A stretch of DNA of 12,173 bases, taken from contig JBKEAI010000281.1 in assembly GCA_047972145.1 (NCBI GenBank), positions 1-12,173 of the forward strand. The letters run 5' to 3'. The translations under genes were made by a program, and so were the position numbers. This DNA comes from JAMLGJ01 sp047972145 (GTDB taxonomy: Bacteria; Actinomycetota; Acidimicrobiia; Acidimicrobiales; Microtrichaceae). Within the stretch, counting starts at the first letter, position 1, and each line of letters opens with the position of its first letter. The notes beneath the pieces were generated by a model. The model saw only the letters and a list, made by a program, of their open reading frames with translations. It was not told where the DNA came from and made no database searches. Shown in pieces: positions 5,857 through 12,173 of the stretch.

Positions 5857-6471
5857 TCAGGTGGGGGCGTTGCGTTGGATCTCGAGGGTCTTGACCCACT
5901 CGGCCCGGTTGGTCTCGAACTCACCGATGTCGTCAGCGTGCTCGAGGGTGAGCGCGATGTCGTCGAGGCCGTTGAGGAAGCGGTGTTGGATTGCGTCGTC
6001 GAGCGGGAACGACTCCACGAAGTCGATCCCCTGCGCCTCAACCGTGCGCAACTCCACGTCGATCACGATCTCGAGTGTGGGATCAGCCAGCACGGCATCC
6101 ATCAGGGTGCGCGCACCATCGGCGGAGAGCTGCACCGGAACGAGGCCGTTCTTGGTGGCGTTGTTGCGGAAGATGTCCCCGAAGCGCGGTGAGATCACCG
6201 CCGCGAAGCCGTACTGCTGGATCGCCCACACGGCGTGCTCGCGGCTGGAGCCAGTGCCGAATTGCGGTCCGGCGATCAAGATGTTGGCTCCAGCGTGCTC
6301 CTCGCGGTTCAACACGAAGTCGCGGTCGTCGCGCCATTCGGAGAAGAGGCCCTTGTCGAAACCGGTGCGCTCGACCCGCTTTAGCCAATCCGACGGGATG
6401 ATCTGGTCGGTGTCGACATCGGATCGGTCGAGTGGCACCGCGGTGCCGGTGATTACCTGAACGGCTTCCAT
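5857..6471 (-). CDS. leuD: 3-isopropylmalate dehydratase small subunit
   Basis: This 204-residue protein has the usual length for LeuD. It is the swivelling domain of isopropylmalate isomerase (EC 4.2.1.33), which with LeuC converts 2-isopropylmalate to 3-isopropylmalate in cytoplasmic leucine biosynthesis. Seen in sequence: an N-terminal 'PLDRSDVDTDQIIPSDWLKR' (13-32), the active-site loop GPQFGTGSSREHA (68-80), where the S-S-R-E-H motif contacts substrate carboxylate, and 'FGDIFRNNATKNGLVPV' (97-113). ATG 6471 shares its A with the leuC stop (TGATG), so the subunits are translationally coupled, consistent with their 1:1 complex. It is the last gene of the operon; the repeat block begins 6 bp after its stop. 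Nothing is missing or unusual. Confidence 0.97.
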   Translation of the reverse strand: MEAVQVITGTAVPLDRSDVDTDQIIPSDWLKRVERTGFDKGLFSEWRDDRDFVLNREEHAGANILIAGPQFGTGSSREHAVWAIQQYGFAAVISPRFGDIFRNNATKNGLVPVQLSADGARTLMDAVLADPTLEIVIDVELRTVEAQGIDFVESFPLDDAIQHRFLNGLDDIALTLEHADDIGEFETNRAEWVKTLEIQRNAPT

Positions 6472-7883
6472 CAGAGATCCTCCGGTGTGGCGAAGTGGCC
6501 GGCGATTGCGGTGGCTGCGGCGACGGCGGGAGAGACCAGGTGGGTGCGCCCACCCCGGCCCTGACGGCCCTCGAAGTTGCGGTTGGACGTGCTGGCGGAG
6601 CGTTCGCCCACCGAGAGCTTGTCGGGGTTCATCGCCAGGCACATCGAGCACCCCGGTTCCCGCCAGTCGAACCCGGCGTCGGTGAACACGGTGTGCAGCC
6701 CCTCGGCCTCGGCCTGGTCCTTCACTGCGAAGCTGCCTGGCACCACCAGCGTGCGCACGCCCTCGGCGACGTGCCCGCCGGAATCCGCCACAACCTTGGC
6801 AGCCGAGCGCAGGTCCTCGATGCGTGAGTTGGTGCACGAACCGATGAACACGGTGTCGACCGCTACCTCGGTCATCGCCTGGCCTGGGGTGAGGTCCATG
6901 TACTCGAGGGCCCGCTCGGCAGCGGAGCGTTCGCTCTCGTCGTCGAAGTCGGTGGGGGAGGGCACGGTGCCCGACACCGCGATGACCTGGCCGGGGTTGG
7001 TGCCCCACGACACGATCGGCTGTATCGCCGATGCGTCGAGGGTGATCTCGGTGTCGAAGGTGGCACCCTCGTCGGTGAACAGGGTGCGCCAGTCGGCCAC
7101 CGCCGCGTCCCAGAGCTCGCCCGAGGGTGCCTGCTCGCGGCCCGAGAGGTAGTCGAAGGTGGTCTCATCCGGTGCGACGAGGCCGGCCTTGGCGCCGAAC
7201 TCGATCGACATGTTGCAGACCGTCATGCGGCCCTCCATCGACATCGACTCGATGGCCGAGCCTCGGTACTCCGCGATGTGGCCCATCCCACCGGACGTAC
7301 CGAGCTCGCCGAGCACCGCGAGGATCACGTCCTTGGGGGTGACGCCGGCGCCGAGCTCTCCCTCGATGTTGATCGCGAGCGTCTTGGGCTTGGCCTGAGG
7401 GAGGGTCTGGGTTGCCAGGACGTGTTCGACCTCAGAGGTGCCGATGCCGAACGCGATCGCCCCGAACGCCCCGTGGGTGGCGGTGTGGGAGTCGCCGCAG
7501 ACCACCGTCATCCCCGGCAGGGTCCGGCCCTGTTCGGGAGCCATCACGTGCACGATGCCCTGGCCTGGATCACCCATCGGGAAGTTGACTATTCCGAACT
7601 CGGCGGTGTTCGCCCGCAGGGTGTCGACCTGCTTGGCGCTGATCGGGTCCTCGATCGGGCGGTCGATGTTCTCGGTGGGAACGTTGTGATCCTCGGTCGC
7701 GACCGTCAGGTCCGGGCGGCGCACCCCGCGACCTGTCATGCGCAGCCCGTCGAAGGCCTGGGGCGAGGTGACCTCGTGAATGAGGTGCAGGTCGATGTAG
7801 AGCAGGTCGGGTTCACCGGGTGTGGAGCGGACCACGTGGCGGTCCCACACCTTTTCCACCAACGTGCGTGGTCGGTCTGTCAC
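6471..7883 (-). CDS. leuC: 3-isopropylmalate dehydratase large subunit
   Basis: This 470-residue aconitase-family protein is the catalytic [4Fe-4S] subunit of isopropylmalate isomerase. The three cluster ligands are present: Cys350 in 'FIGSCTNSR' and Cys412/Cys415 in 'EPGCSMCLAMNPD', with spacing close to that in E. coli LeuC (Cys347/407/410). Other family blocks are 'LHLIHEVTSPQAFDGLR' near the N-terminus, 'VVCGDSHTATHGAFGAIAFGIGTSEVEHVLATQTL' in the middle, and 'STSNRNFEGRQG' (432-443), which binds substrate. GTG 7883 is the chosen start: GGGAG lies 5 nt upstream and the protein then begins 'TDRPRTLVEKVWDRHVV' as in relatives. The frame is open a further 17 codons to 7934, but that would overlap the promoter and come within 4 bp of the divergent regulator's start codon. 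It is co-transcribed with leuD, and the divergent IclR protein is the expected regulator. Confidence 0.97.
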   Translation of the reverse strand: MTDRPRTLVEKVWDRHVVRSTPGEPDLLYIDLHLIHEVTSPQAFDGLRMTGRGVRRPDLTVATEDHNVPTENIDRPIEDPISAKQVDTLRANTAEFGIVNFPMGDPGQGIVHVMAPEQGRTLPGMTVVCGDSHTATHGAFGAIAFGIGTSEVEHVLATQTLPQAKPKTLAINIEGELGAGVTPKDVILAVLGELGTSGGMGHIAEYRGSAIESMSMEGRMTVCNMSIEFGAKAGLVAPDETTFDYLSGREQAPSGELWDAAVADWRTLFTDEGATFDTEITLDASAIQPIVSWGTNPGQVIAVSGTVPSPTDFDDESERSAAERALEYMDLTPGQAMTEVAVDTVFIGSCTNSRIEDLRSAAKVVADSGGHVAEGVRTLVVPGSFAVKDQAEAEGLHTVFTDAGFDWREPGCSMCLAMNPDKLSVGERSASTSNRNFEGRQGRGGRTHLVSPAVAAATAIAGHFATPEDL

Positions 7884-7898
7884 TGCGACTCCCAAGGG

Positions 7899-7928
7899 TT
7901 GAGAGCATCCCAAAGAATGAGATACGAT
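7899..7928 (+). promoter_or_regulatory. Candidate promoter for the IclR regulator gene, leaderless mRNA
   Basis: TTGAGA (7899-7904) and TACGAT (7923-7928) are 18 bp apart and fit the actinobacterial TAnnnT -10 pattern. Initiation 7-10 nt downstream would fall at or just before the ATG at 7938, which has no Shine-Dalgarno sequence, so translation would be leaderless or nearly so. GTTGA at 7898-7902 and TCAAC at 7931-7935 form a widely spaced inverted pair spanning both promoters. Confidence 0.4.
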
Positions 7929-7947
7929 GTTCAACTGATGAGATCAA
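7919..7947 (-). promoter_or_regulatory. Candidate sigma-70-type promoter for leuCD
   Basis: On the minus strand TTGATC (plus 7947-7942) is separated by 17 bp from TATCTC (plus 7924-7919). Transcription would start near 7912 and leave a leader of about 28 nt to the GTG start, room for the GGGAG site but not for an attenuator or T-box. It overlaps the regulator gene's own promoter and start codon, so one bound dimer could affect both. Confidence 0.4.
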
Positions 7948-8597
7948 CCATAGAGCGTCCCGGGGTTCTCGACAAGTCGGTGTTGCTCGTGAACTGCGTC
8001 GCGGAAGCCAAGCTCACGCTGAATGAGCTCGTCGAGCGATCGGGGCTCGCGCGGGCGACCGCGCACCGCCTCGCCGTCGGGCTGGTGGAGCACGGCATCC
8101 TTCGGCGCACCGCCGATGGGCGATTCGCGCTCGGGTTGCACCTGCTCGCTCTGGGTAGAGCCGCGGCCGAGCAGTTCCCGCTCACGGAGCGGGCCCTACC
8201 GGTGATGGAGGAGCTGCGCACGACCACCGGCGAATCGGTACAGCTCTACGTGCGCGATGTCGAGGACCGCGTGTGCGTGGCAGCTCTCGAATCGCCCCAC
8301 GGTCTGCGCACGATCGTGCCCGTGGGCGCCGCACTGCCCATGGACCGCGGCTCAGCGGGCCACGTGCTCGCCGGCGCCGATCCCGCTCCCACCGGCTGGG
8401 TGGCGTCGGTGGAGGAGCGCGAGGCAGGCGTCGCCAGCGTGTCGGCACCTGTGCTCGACCCCGACGGCACGGTGATCGCAGCCCTGTCGGTGTCGGGGCC
8501 GGTCGACCGGATGGGTCAGCACCCCGGCGAACGTCACGGCCCTGCGGTGGTGGATGCGGCCCGCAAGGTCTCGAGGTCCACCGACCGGAGCGCCTGA
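7938..8597 (+). CDS. IclR-family regulator of leucine biosynthesis (NdgR/LtbR-like)
   Basis: This is a 219-residue cytoplasmic DNA-binding protein. The N-terminal winged helix-turn-helix occupies about residues 10-65, with recognition region 'LNELVERSGLARATAHRLAVGLVEHG'. The C-terminal effector domain includes 'TGESVQLYVRDVEDRVCVAALESPHGLRTIVPVG', 'REAGVASVSAPV' and 'ALSVSGPVDRMGQHPGERHGPAVVDAA'. The last two blocks closely resemble NdgR of Streptomyces and LtbR of Corynebacterium, regulators encoded divergently from leuCD that control leucine and other amino-acid genes. The arrangement here, 54 bp from leuC, is the same. Oddity: between GSAGHVLAG (138-146) and 'TGWVASVEEREAG' only a few residues remain, where relatives have a helical stretch of roughly 30, so an internal in-frame loss of about 20-25 residues is likely. 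ATG 7938 is favoured over the in-frame ATG 7917 because a promoter-like element ends at 7928. Confidence 0.92.
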   Translation: MRSTIERPGVLDKSVLLVNCVAEAKLTLNELVERSGLARATAHRLAVGLVEHGILRRTADGRFALGLHLLALGRAAAEQFPLTERALPVMEELRTTTGESVQLYVRDVEDRVCVAALESPHGLRTIVPVGAALPMDRGSAGHVLAGADPAPTGWVASVEEREAGVASVSAPVLDPDGTVIAALSVSGPVDRMGQHPGERHGPAVVDAARKVSRSTDRSA

Positions 8598-8619
8598 CAA
8601 ACCCGGCCCCAGCGCTTAA

Positions 8620-8637
8620 CCCACGCGCGTCCGTGGG
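8620..8637 (+). terminator. Short GC-rich hairpin after the IclR gene
   Basis: CCCACG (8620-8625) and CGTGGG (8632-8637) can pair around a 6-nt loop, 22 bp after the regulator's stop. The stem is short and lacks a T-tract, so it is only a weak terminator candidate separating the regulator from the iron operon. Confidence 0.3.
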
Positions 8638-8664
8638 GTCGATCCCGCCGTTGGGTCGCATCGG

Positions 8665-8693
8665 TTGTCGAGTGGCTTAGGTGTGCCTAACGT
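8665..8693 (+). promoter_or_regulatory. Candidate promoter of the iron-transport operon, overlapped by the iron box
   Basis: TTGTCG (8665-8670) and TAACGT (8688-8693) are 17 bp apart, the latter fitting TAnnnT. The proposed -10 lies within the DtxR-like palindrome, so a bound repressor would block polymerase directly. The resulting leader would be about 100 nt. A second possibility downstream is TTGTAA (8721-8726) with TACCGT (8745-8750), 18 bp apart, starting nearer the gene. Confidence 0.35.
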
Positions 8694-8695
8694 TA
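8677..8695 (+). promoter_or_regulatory. DtxR/IdeR-like iron box upstream of the ferric-iron operon
   Basis: TTAGGTGTGCCTAACGTTA matches the actinobacterial iron-box consensus TTAGGTTAGGCTAACCTAA at 14 of 19 positions, counted by eye. It contains a perfect TTAGG-N4-CCTAA dyad. DtxR/IdeR/DmdR repressors bind such sites with Fe(II) and shut off iron uptake genes. The position, about 110 bp before an Fe(III)-binding protein gene and overlapping a promoter-like element, fits that role. The right outer half (CGTTA) departs from consensus, so binding strength is uncertain. Confidence 0.62.
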
Positions 8696-8803
8696 TTCGT
8701 GGGAGCCGCGTTCTGAGTCATTGTAAGGGATTCCTATAGCCATGTACCGTGGTCGGTGGTTCTCGCCGGGGCGGGCACGTTTCAACGAGTCACAGGAGAC
8801 AGG

Positions 8804-9841
8804 ATGCGAAGGTTGTTGGCCATGCTGGCGGTGGGTGCGATCGCGCTGGGGGCGGTCGCATGCAGCAGCGACGACGACTCCGGCGGTGATTCCGCAGGCG
8901 GAGACTCAGGGCGCTCACTCGTGCTGTACACGGGTCGGAACCTCAACCTGGTCGGTCCTCTCATCGAGCAGTTCACCGAGGCCACCGGTATCGAAGTGGA
9001 GACCCGCGAGGGTGGCAGCGCTGAGATGGCGGCACAGATCCTCACCGAGGGTGACGCGTCGCCCGCCGATGTGTTCCTCTCCCAGGACGCGGGCGCGCTG
9101 GGCGCGGTCTCCAAAGCCGGTCTATTCGAGGAGCTTCCCACAGAGGTCCTCGATTCGGTGCCCGAGGCATACCGCGCTGCCGACGGCACCTGGGTGGGGG
9201 TCAGTGGCCGCGCCCGGGTGGTGATCGTCAACCCCGAGATGGTCGATACACCGCCGACCTCTATCGACGATGTGCTCGACCCCCAGTACAAGGGTCGCAT
9301 CGGCTTCGCGCCGTCGAACGCGTCGTTCCAGGCCTTCGTGACCGGTCTGCGCGTGCTGCGCGGCGAAGACGGTGCCAGGCAGTGGCTCGAGGCGTTCGCC
9401 GCTCAGGAGCCCGAGGCCTACGAGAACAACGTCGCGGTGCGCGATGCGGTCGACAAGGGTGAGATCGCCATCGGGTTGGTCAACCACTACTACCTCTACG
9501 AGCTCATCGCGGAGGTCGGCGAGGACCAGGTGGTGGCCGAGAACGTGTTCATAGGAGGCGGAGACCCGGGGGGTCTGGTTAACGTGGCAGGTGTGGGCAT
9601 CCTGTCGGCGGGGGCGAACCAGGGCGAAGCACTCGAGTTCGTGGAGTACCTGCTCGGGCCGGATGCCCAGGAGTACTTCGCCCAGGAGACCTTCGAGTAC
9701 CCGCTCGCCGCAGGGGTGGAGGCTGCCGAGGGACTCCCGCCGCTCGATTCGCTCGAGCCGCCCGAGGTCGACCTGTCGGACCTCGACAGCCTGGAGCAGA
9801 CCCAGGAGTTGCTGGCCGAGACGGGGTTGCTGACGCAGTGA
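8804..9841 (+). CDS. Fe(III) ABC transporter substrate-binding lipoprotein (FbpA-like)
   Basis: This 345-residue extracellular binding protein begins with a signal peptide and lipobox GAVAC, placing Cys20 as the lipid-anchored residue, followed by a Ser/Asp/Gly-rich tether (21-37). The mature part begins 'LVLYTGRN' and carries landmarks of the ferric-binding (FbpA/AfuA) family: 'ADVFLSQDAGALGAVSKAGLFEEL' (88-111), 'NASFQAFVTGLRVLRGEDGARQWL' (172-195), and the paired tyrosines Tyr229-Tyr230 in 'LVNHYYLYEL', which in FbpA coordinate Fe(III). The tail (about 314-345) is acidic and beyond the usual core. ATG 8804 is supported by AGGAG at 8794-8798 with 5-nt spacing and by the signal peptide starting right there; the in-frame upstream extension to 8756 would spoil the signal. 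Its stop overlaps the permease start (GTGA, 9838-9841). An iron box and promoter lie upstream. Confidence 0.94.
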   Translation: MRRLLAMLAVGAIALGAVACSSDDDSGGDSAGGDSGRSLVLYTGRNLNLVGPLIEQFTEATGIEVETREGGSAEMAAQILTEGDASPADVFLSQDAGALGAVSKAGLFEELPTEVLDSVPEAYRAADGTWVGVSGRARVVIVNPEMVDTPPTSIDDVLDPQYKGRIGFAPSNASFQAFVTGLRVLRGEDGARQWLEAFAAQEPEAYENNVAVRDAVDKGEIAIGLVNHYYLYELIAEVGEDQVVAENVFIGGGDPGGLVNVAGVGILSAGANQGEALEFVEYLLGPDAQEYFAQETFEYPLAAGVEAAEGLPPLDSLEPPEVDLSDLDSLEQTQELLAETGLLTQ

Positions 9842-11388
9842 CCACAGCGGTCGCGCCACGTGCCCTGCCGGTACGGCAGCGACCGCCCCTCATGTTGGTG
9901 CTGCCCGCGCTCGCTGCGGCCGCTGTGGCGATCCTGCCCCTGTGGTACCTGTTGCGCGAGGCGGCCGAACAGGGCTTCGGCGCGCTCTGGGCCGAAGTCT
10001 GGTCGGCCTCGACAGCGTCGCTGCTCGCACGCAGCCTTTCACTCGTGGGGACCGTGACCGCCGCGTGCGTAGGGATCGGGGTGGCCGCTGCGGTGCTCGT
10101 GGTGCGCACCGACGTGCCGCTGCGCCGGTTCTTCGCGGTGGTGCTCGCGATGCCCCTCGCTGTGCCGTCGTTCGTGGCCGCGTTCTCCTGGATCTCCTGG
10201 CGCCCGTCGCTGGCGGGTTTCTGGGGAGCGGTGCTGGTGCTCACCGCCGTGTCGTACCCGTTCGTGTTCCTGCCCGTCGCCGCGGCGCTGCGCCGCTTGG
10301 ACCCGGCGCAGGAAGAGGTCGCCCGCTCGCTCGGTAGGTCCCCCGGGCGTGTGCTGATGGGCGTCACCCTGCCCCAGGTGCGCACCTCGGCCGCAGCTGG
10401 CGCACTGCTCGTCGCGCTGTACGTGCTGTCTGACTTCGGAGCGGTCGGAACGATGCGCTACGAGGCGTTCACATGGGTGATCTACGGGGCGTTCAGGGCC
10501 GGCTTCAACCCGTCGCGCGCAGCGGTGCTGGCATGCATCCTGGTCGTGGTCGCCCTGGTGTTGGTGGCAGGGGAGACCATCATGCGCGGCAGGGGCGAAC
10601 AGGCCCGGGTCGGTTCGGGTGTCGCTCGTTCCGCAGAGCAGTTCCGCCTCGGCCGGTGGAAGGTGCCATCCCTGGTCGGCCTCAGCGCTGTCGTCGGGGT
10701 AGGCCTCGTGTTCCCGGTGGTGAGCGTGGTCATCTGGTTCACCCGGGGCCTCTCGGCGGGGGTCGACTGGGCTGAGTTCACCTCGGCACTCGGCGCGACC
10801 GCCGCGGTGGCGGTGCTCGGCGCGCTGGTGACGATGGCACTCGCGGTTCCCCTCGGAATCCTCTCGGCGCGCCACCGCGGGCCGGCGGTCACGGCACTGG
10901 AGCGCTCGGTGTACGTCGCGCACGGCCTGCCGGGGATCGTCGTGGCGTTGAGCCTCGTGTTCGTGGGTGTGACCGCGCTGCGGCCGTTGTACCAGAGCAC
11001 CCCGATGCTGACCCTCGCCTACGCGGTGCTGTTCCTGCCCCTGGCGGTCGGTTCGGTGCGCGCGTCGGTGCTCCAGTCCCCGGTGCAGATCGAAGAGGTC
11101 GGCCACAGCCTCGGCAAGGGACGCTGGGGAGTTTTGTTCCGCCTGACGCTGCCCCTGGCTGCGCCGGGGATCGGAGCCGGCGCCGCTCTGGTGATGCTGG
11201 CGATCGTCAAAGAGCTGCCCGCGACGTTGCTCCTGCATCCGACGGGGATGAACACGCTCGCGATGAACCTGTGGTCCGACACCGCTGTCGGTCGCTACGC
11301 CGCAGCTGCACCGGCAGCACTCGCGCTGGTGTTGTTGTCGTCGGTGCCGACGTGGGTGCTCACCCGCACCACCGGGGGCCACCTGTGA
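9838..11388 (+). CDS. Fe(III) ABC transporter permease, fused double-domain (FbpB-like)
   Basis: This 516-residue inner-membrane protein joins two binding-protein-dependent permease domains in one chain, the standard FbpB/AfuB form, with about 12 membrane segments. Each half carries an EAA-type loop that docks the ATPase: residues 158-182 ('EEVARSLGRSPGRVLMGVTLPQ') and 418-442 ('IEEVGHSLGKGRWGVLFRLTLP'). The halves are separated by a hydrophilic, Arg-rich connector at about 247-275. Start GTG 9838 overlaps the binding-protein stop by 4 nt and its own stop overlaps the ATPase start in the same way, so all three genes should be translated as a coupled set. It moves iron released by the binding protein into the cytoplasm. 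ThiP-like thiamine permeases share this architecture; the paired-tyrosine binding protein and the iron box make iron the better assignment. Confidence 0.93.
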   Translation: MTTAVAPRALPVRQRPPLMLVLPALAAAAVAILPLWYLLREAAEQGFGALWAEVWSASTASLLARSLSLVGTVTAACVGIGVAAAVLVVRTDVPLRRFFAVVLAMPLAVPSFVAAFSWISWRPSLAGFWGAVLVLTAVSYPFVFLPVAAALRRLDPAQEEVARSLGRSPGRVLMGVTLPQVRTSAAAGALLVALYVLSDFGAVGTMRYEAFTWVIYGAFRAGFNPSRAAVLACILVVVALVLVAGETIMRGRGEQARVGSGVARSAEQFRLGRWKVPSLVGLSAVVGVGLVFPVVSVVIWFTRGLSAGVDWAEFTSALGATAAVAVLGALVTMALAVPLGILSARHRGPAVTALERSVYVAHGLPGIVVALSLVFVGVTALRPLYQSTPMLTLAYAVLFLPLAVGSVRASVLQSPVQIEEVGHSLGKGRWGVLFRLTLPLAAPGIGAGAALVMLAIVKELPATLLLHPTGMNTLAMNLWSDTAVGRYAAAAPAALALVLLSSVPTWVLTRTTGGHL

Positions 11389-12173
11389 CCGCGACGGTCG
11401 ACCTCGAGGCCGGTTCGGGCACATCGGAGTCGGGCCGCTCGATTCCGGCGGTGGCGGTCGAGGCTTTGGAGGTCGACTACGGCGAAGGCGCGGTGCTCGC
11501 GGGGGTAGACCTGGAGGTCCACCGGGGCGAGATCCTGGGCCTGCTCGGTCCGTCGGGGTGTGGCAAGACCACGCTGTTGCGCTCGGTCGCCGGTTTCCTG
11601 CGTCCCGCCCGGGGCACGATCGCACTCGCCGGACGCACCGTCGCCGGCACGGGCACCTTCGTCGCACCCGAACACCGCAACGTCGGACTCGTCCCCCAGG
11701 AGGGGGCGCTCTTCCCACACCTCGACGTGGCGGGCAACGTCTCGTTCGGGCTCAACGGCATGTCCCGCCCCCGGCGAGCGGCACGGGTCGCGGAGTGCCT
11801 CGCGCTCGTGGGACTGCCCGGTACCGAACGCCGTCGCCCCAGCGAGCTCTCCGGTGGCCAGCAACAGCGCATCGCCGTGGCACGCGCACTGGCTGCGGAT
11901 CCTTCGGTGGTGCTGCTCGACGAGCCGTTCTCCGCGCTCGACGCAGCACTGCGGTCCCAGGTGCGCGAGGACGTGCGTGAGGTCCTGCGCGCCGCGGGCG
12001 CGACCGCGGTGCTGGTCACACACGACCAGGAGGAGGCGTTGTCGTTCGCGGACCGGGTGGCGGTGCTGCGCGACGGCCGGATCGCCCAGGTCGACGATCC
12101 CGCAACGCTGTACCGCAGACCGACCGACCTCGACGTGGGTCGCTTCGTCGGTGAGTCGGTGGTGCTTCCCGGG
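11385..12173 (+). CDS. Fe(III) ABC transporter ATP-binding protein (FbpC-like), 3'-truncated by window edge
   Basis: 263 codons are visible with no stop before the right edge. Motifs are complete: Walker A GPSGCGKTT (55-63), Q-loop Gln105 in 'LVPQEGALFPHL', signature LSGGQQQR (155-162), Walker B VVLLDEP (175-181) and switch His213 in 'LVTHDQEEAL'. Downstream 'DGRIAQVDDPATLYRRPTD' is typical of the FbpC/PotA/MalK branch, and the C-terminal TOBE-like domain probably continues outside the window. An N-terminal extension of about 22 low-complexity residues precedes the first strand ('AVEALEVDYGEG'). GTG 11385 overlaps the permease stop (GTGA, 11385-11388), which supports both the start and operon membership. 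It hydrolyses ATP to drive import through the fused permease. Confidence 0.93.
   Translation, partial: MTATVDLEAGSGTSESGRSIPAVAVEALEVDYGEGAVLAGVDLEVHRGEILGLLGPSGCGKTTLLRSVAGFLRPARGTIALAGRTVAGTGTFVAPEHRNVGLVPQEGALFPHLDVAGNVSFGLNGMSRPRRAARVAECLALVGLPGTERRRPSELSGGQQQRIAVARALAADPSVVLLDEPFSALDAALRSQVREDVREVLRAAGATAVLVTHDQEEALSFADRVAVLRDGRIAQVDDPATLYRRPTDLDVGRFVGESVVLPG

Noticed and set aside
5857..7008. 383-residue minus-strand protein including leuD
   Set aside because: The first 179 residues are an out-of-frame reading of leuC. LeuD begins at ATG 6471 with a normal length of 204 residues.
7278..7937. Upstream extension of the IclR frame, giving a 439-residue protein
   Set aside because: The extra 220 residues are antisense to leuC and bear no family resemblance. 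The regulator's family sequence begins at about 7938.
7884..7937. Leucine attenuator or T-box before leuC
   Set aside because: The predicted leader is under 30 nt, with no leader peptide, Leu-codon run or T-box consensus.
8756..8803. Longer N-terminus for the iron-binding protein
   Set aside because: It would place 16 extra residues before a clean signal peptide, while AGGAG with 5-nt spacing points to ATG 8804.
8598..8803. Small RNA or tRNA gene between the IclR gene and the iron operon
   Set aside because: No cloverleaf or T-loop (GTTCGA-type) sequence was found; the only structures are a short hairpin and the iron box.
10039..11718. Minus-strand open frame of 559 codons opposite the iron permease
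   Set aside because: The translation is a run of R, H, Q, G and P with no domain. The plus strand encodes a fused permease with two EAA loops coupled at both ends. This is a GC-bias shadow.

Overview
This is a high-GC window with the gene style of an actinomycete: GTG starts, 4-nt start/stop overlaps, an NdgR/LtbR-type IclR regulator divergent from leuCD, and a DtxR/IdeR-like iron box before a ferric-iron ABC operon. The phylum Actinomycetota is well supported. A deeper branch such as Acidimicrobiia is only a guess from overall feel. No rRNA, tRNA, insertion sequence, phage gene or CRISPR array is visible. Ten protein genes are supported, two of them cut by the window edges.

Layout from left to right. 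(1) The C-terminal part of a TetR-family repressor (+). (2) A strong hairpin at the convergent junction. (3) A large secreted lipoprotein of the PF09826 'beta-propeller' type (-), with an ECF-sigma-like promoter just upstream. (4) A small antibiotic-biosynthesis-monooxygenase (ABM) fold protein (-). (5) Divergent from it, a two-gene ABC-2 exporter, ATPase then permease (+), overlapping by 8 nt. (6) A 421-base gene-free stretch, 5436-5856, holding three repetitive structures: a 15/18-bp tandem array, a hairpin, and a mosaic 19/18-bp array that shares a core element with the hairpin. (7) leuD and leuC (-), isopropylmalate dehydratase of leucine biosynthesis, with TGATG overlap. (8) Divergent from leuC across only 54 bp, the IclR regulator (+). 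(9) A DtxR/IdeR-like box, then an Fbp-type Fe(III) operon (+): lipoprotein binding protein with the paired-tyrosine motif, fused double permease, and ATPase running off the right edge.

How the parts work together. leuCD and the IclR gene form the classic actinobacterial regulatory pair with overlapping divergent promoters. The three iron genes are translationally coupled, since both junctions are GTGA, and are probably repressed when iron is sufficient. The ABM gene and the exporter share a 77-bp divergent control region with a perfect 10-bp palindrome at its centre.

Most of the window is ordinary conserved metabolism and transport. The least explained part is the repeat block at 5436-5856. 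Secondary points of interest are the ECF-type promoter of the beta-propeller lipoprotein and an apparent in-frame internal shortening of the IclR effector domain.
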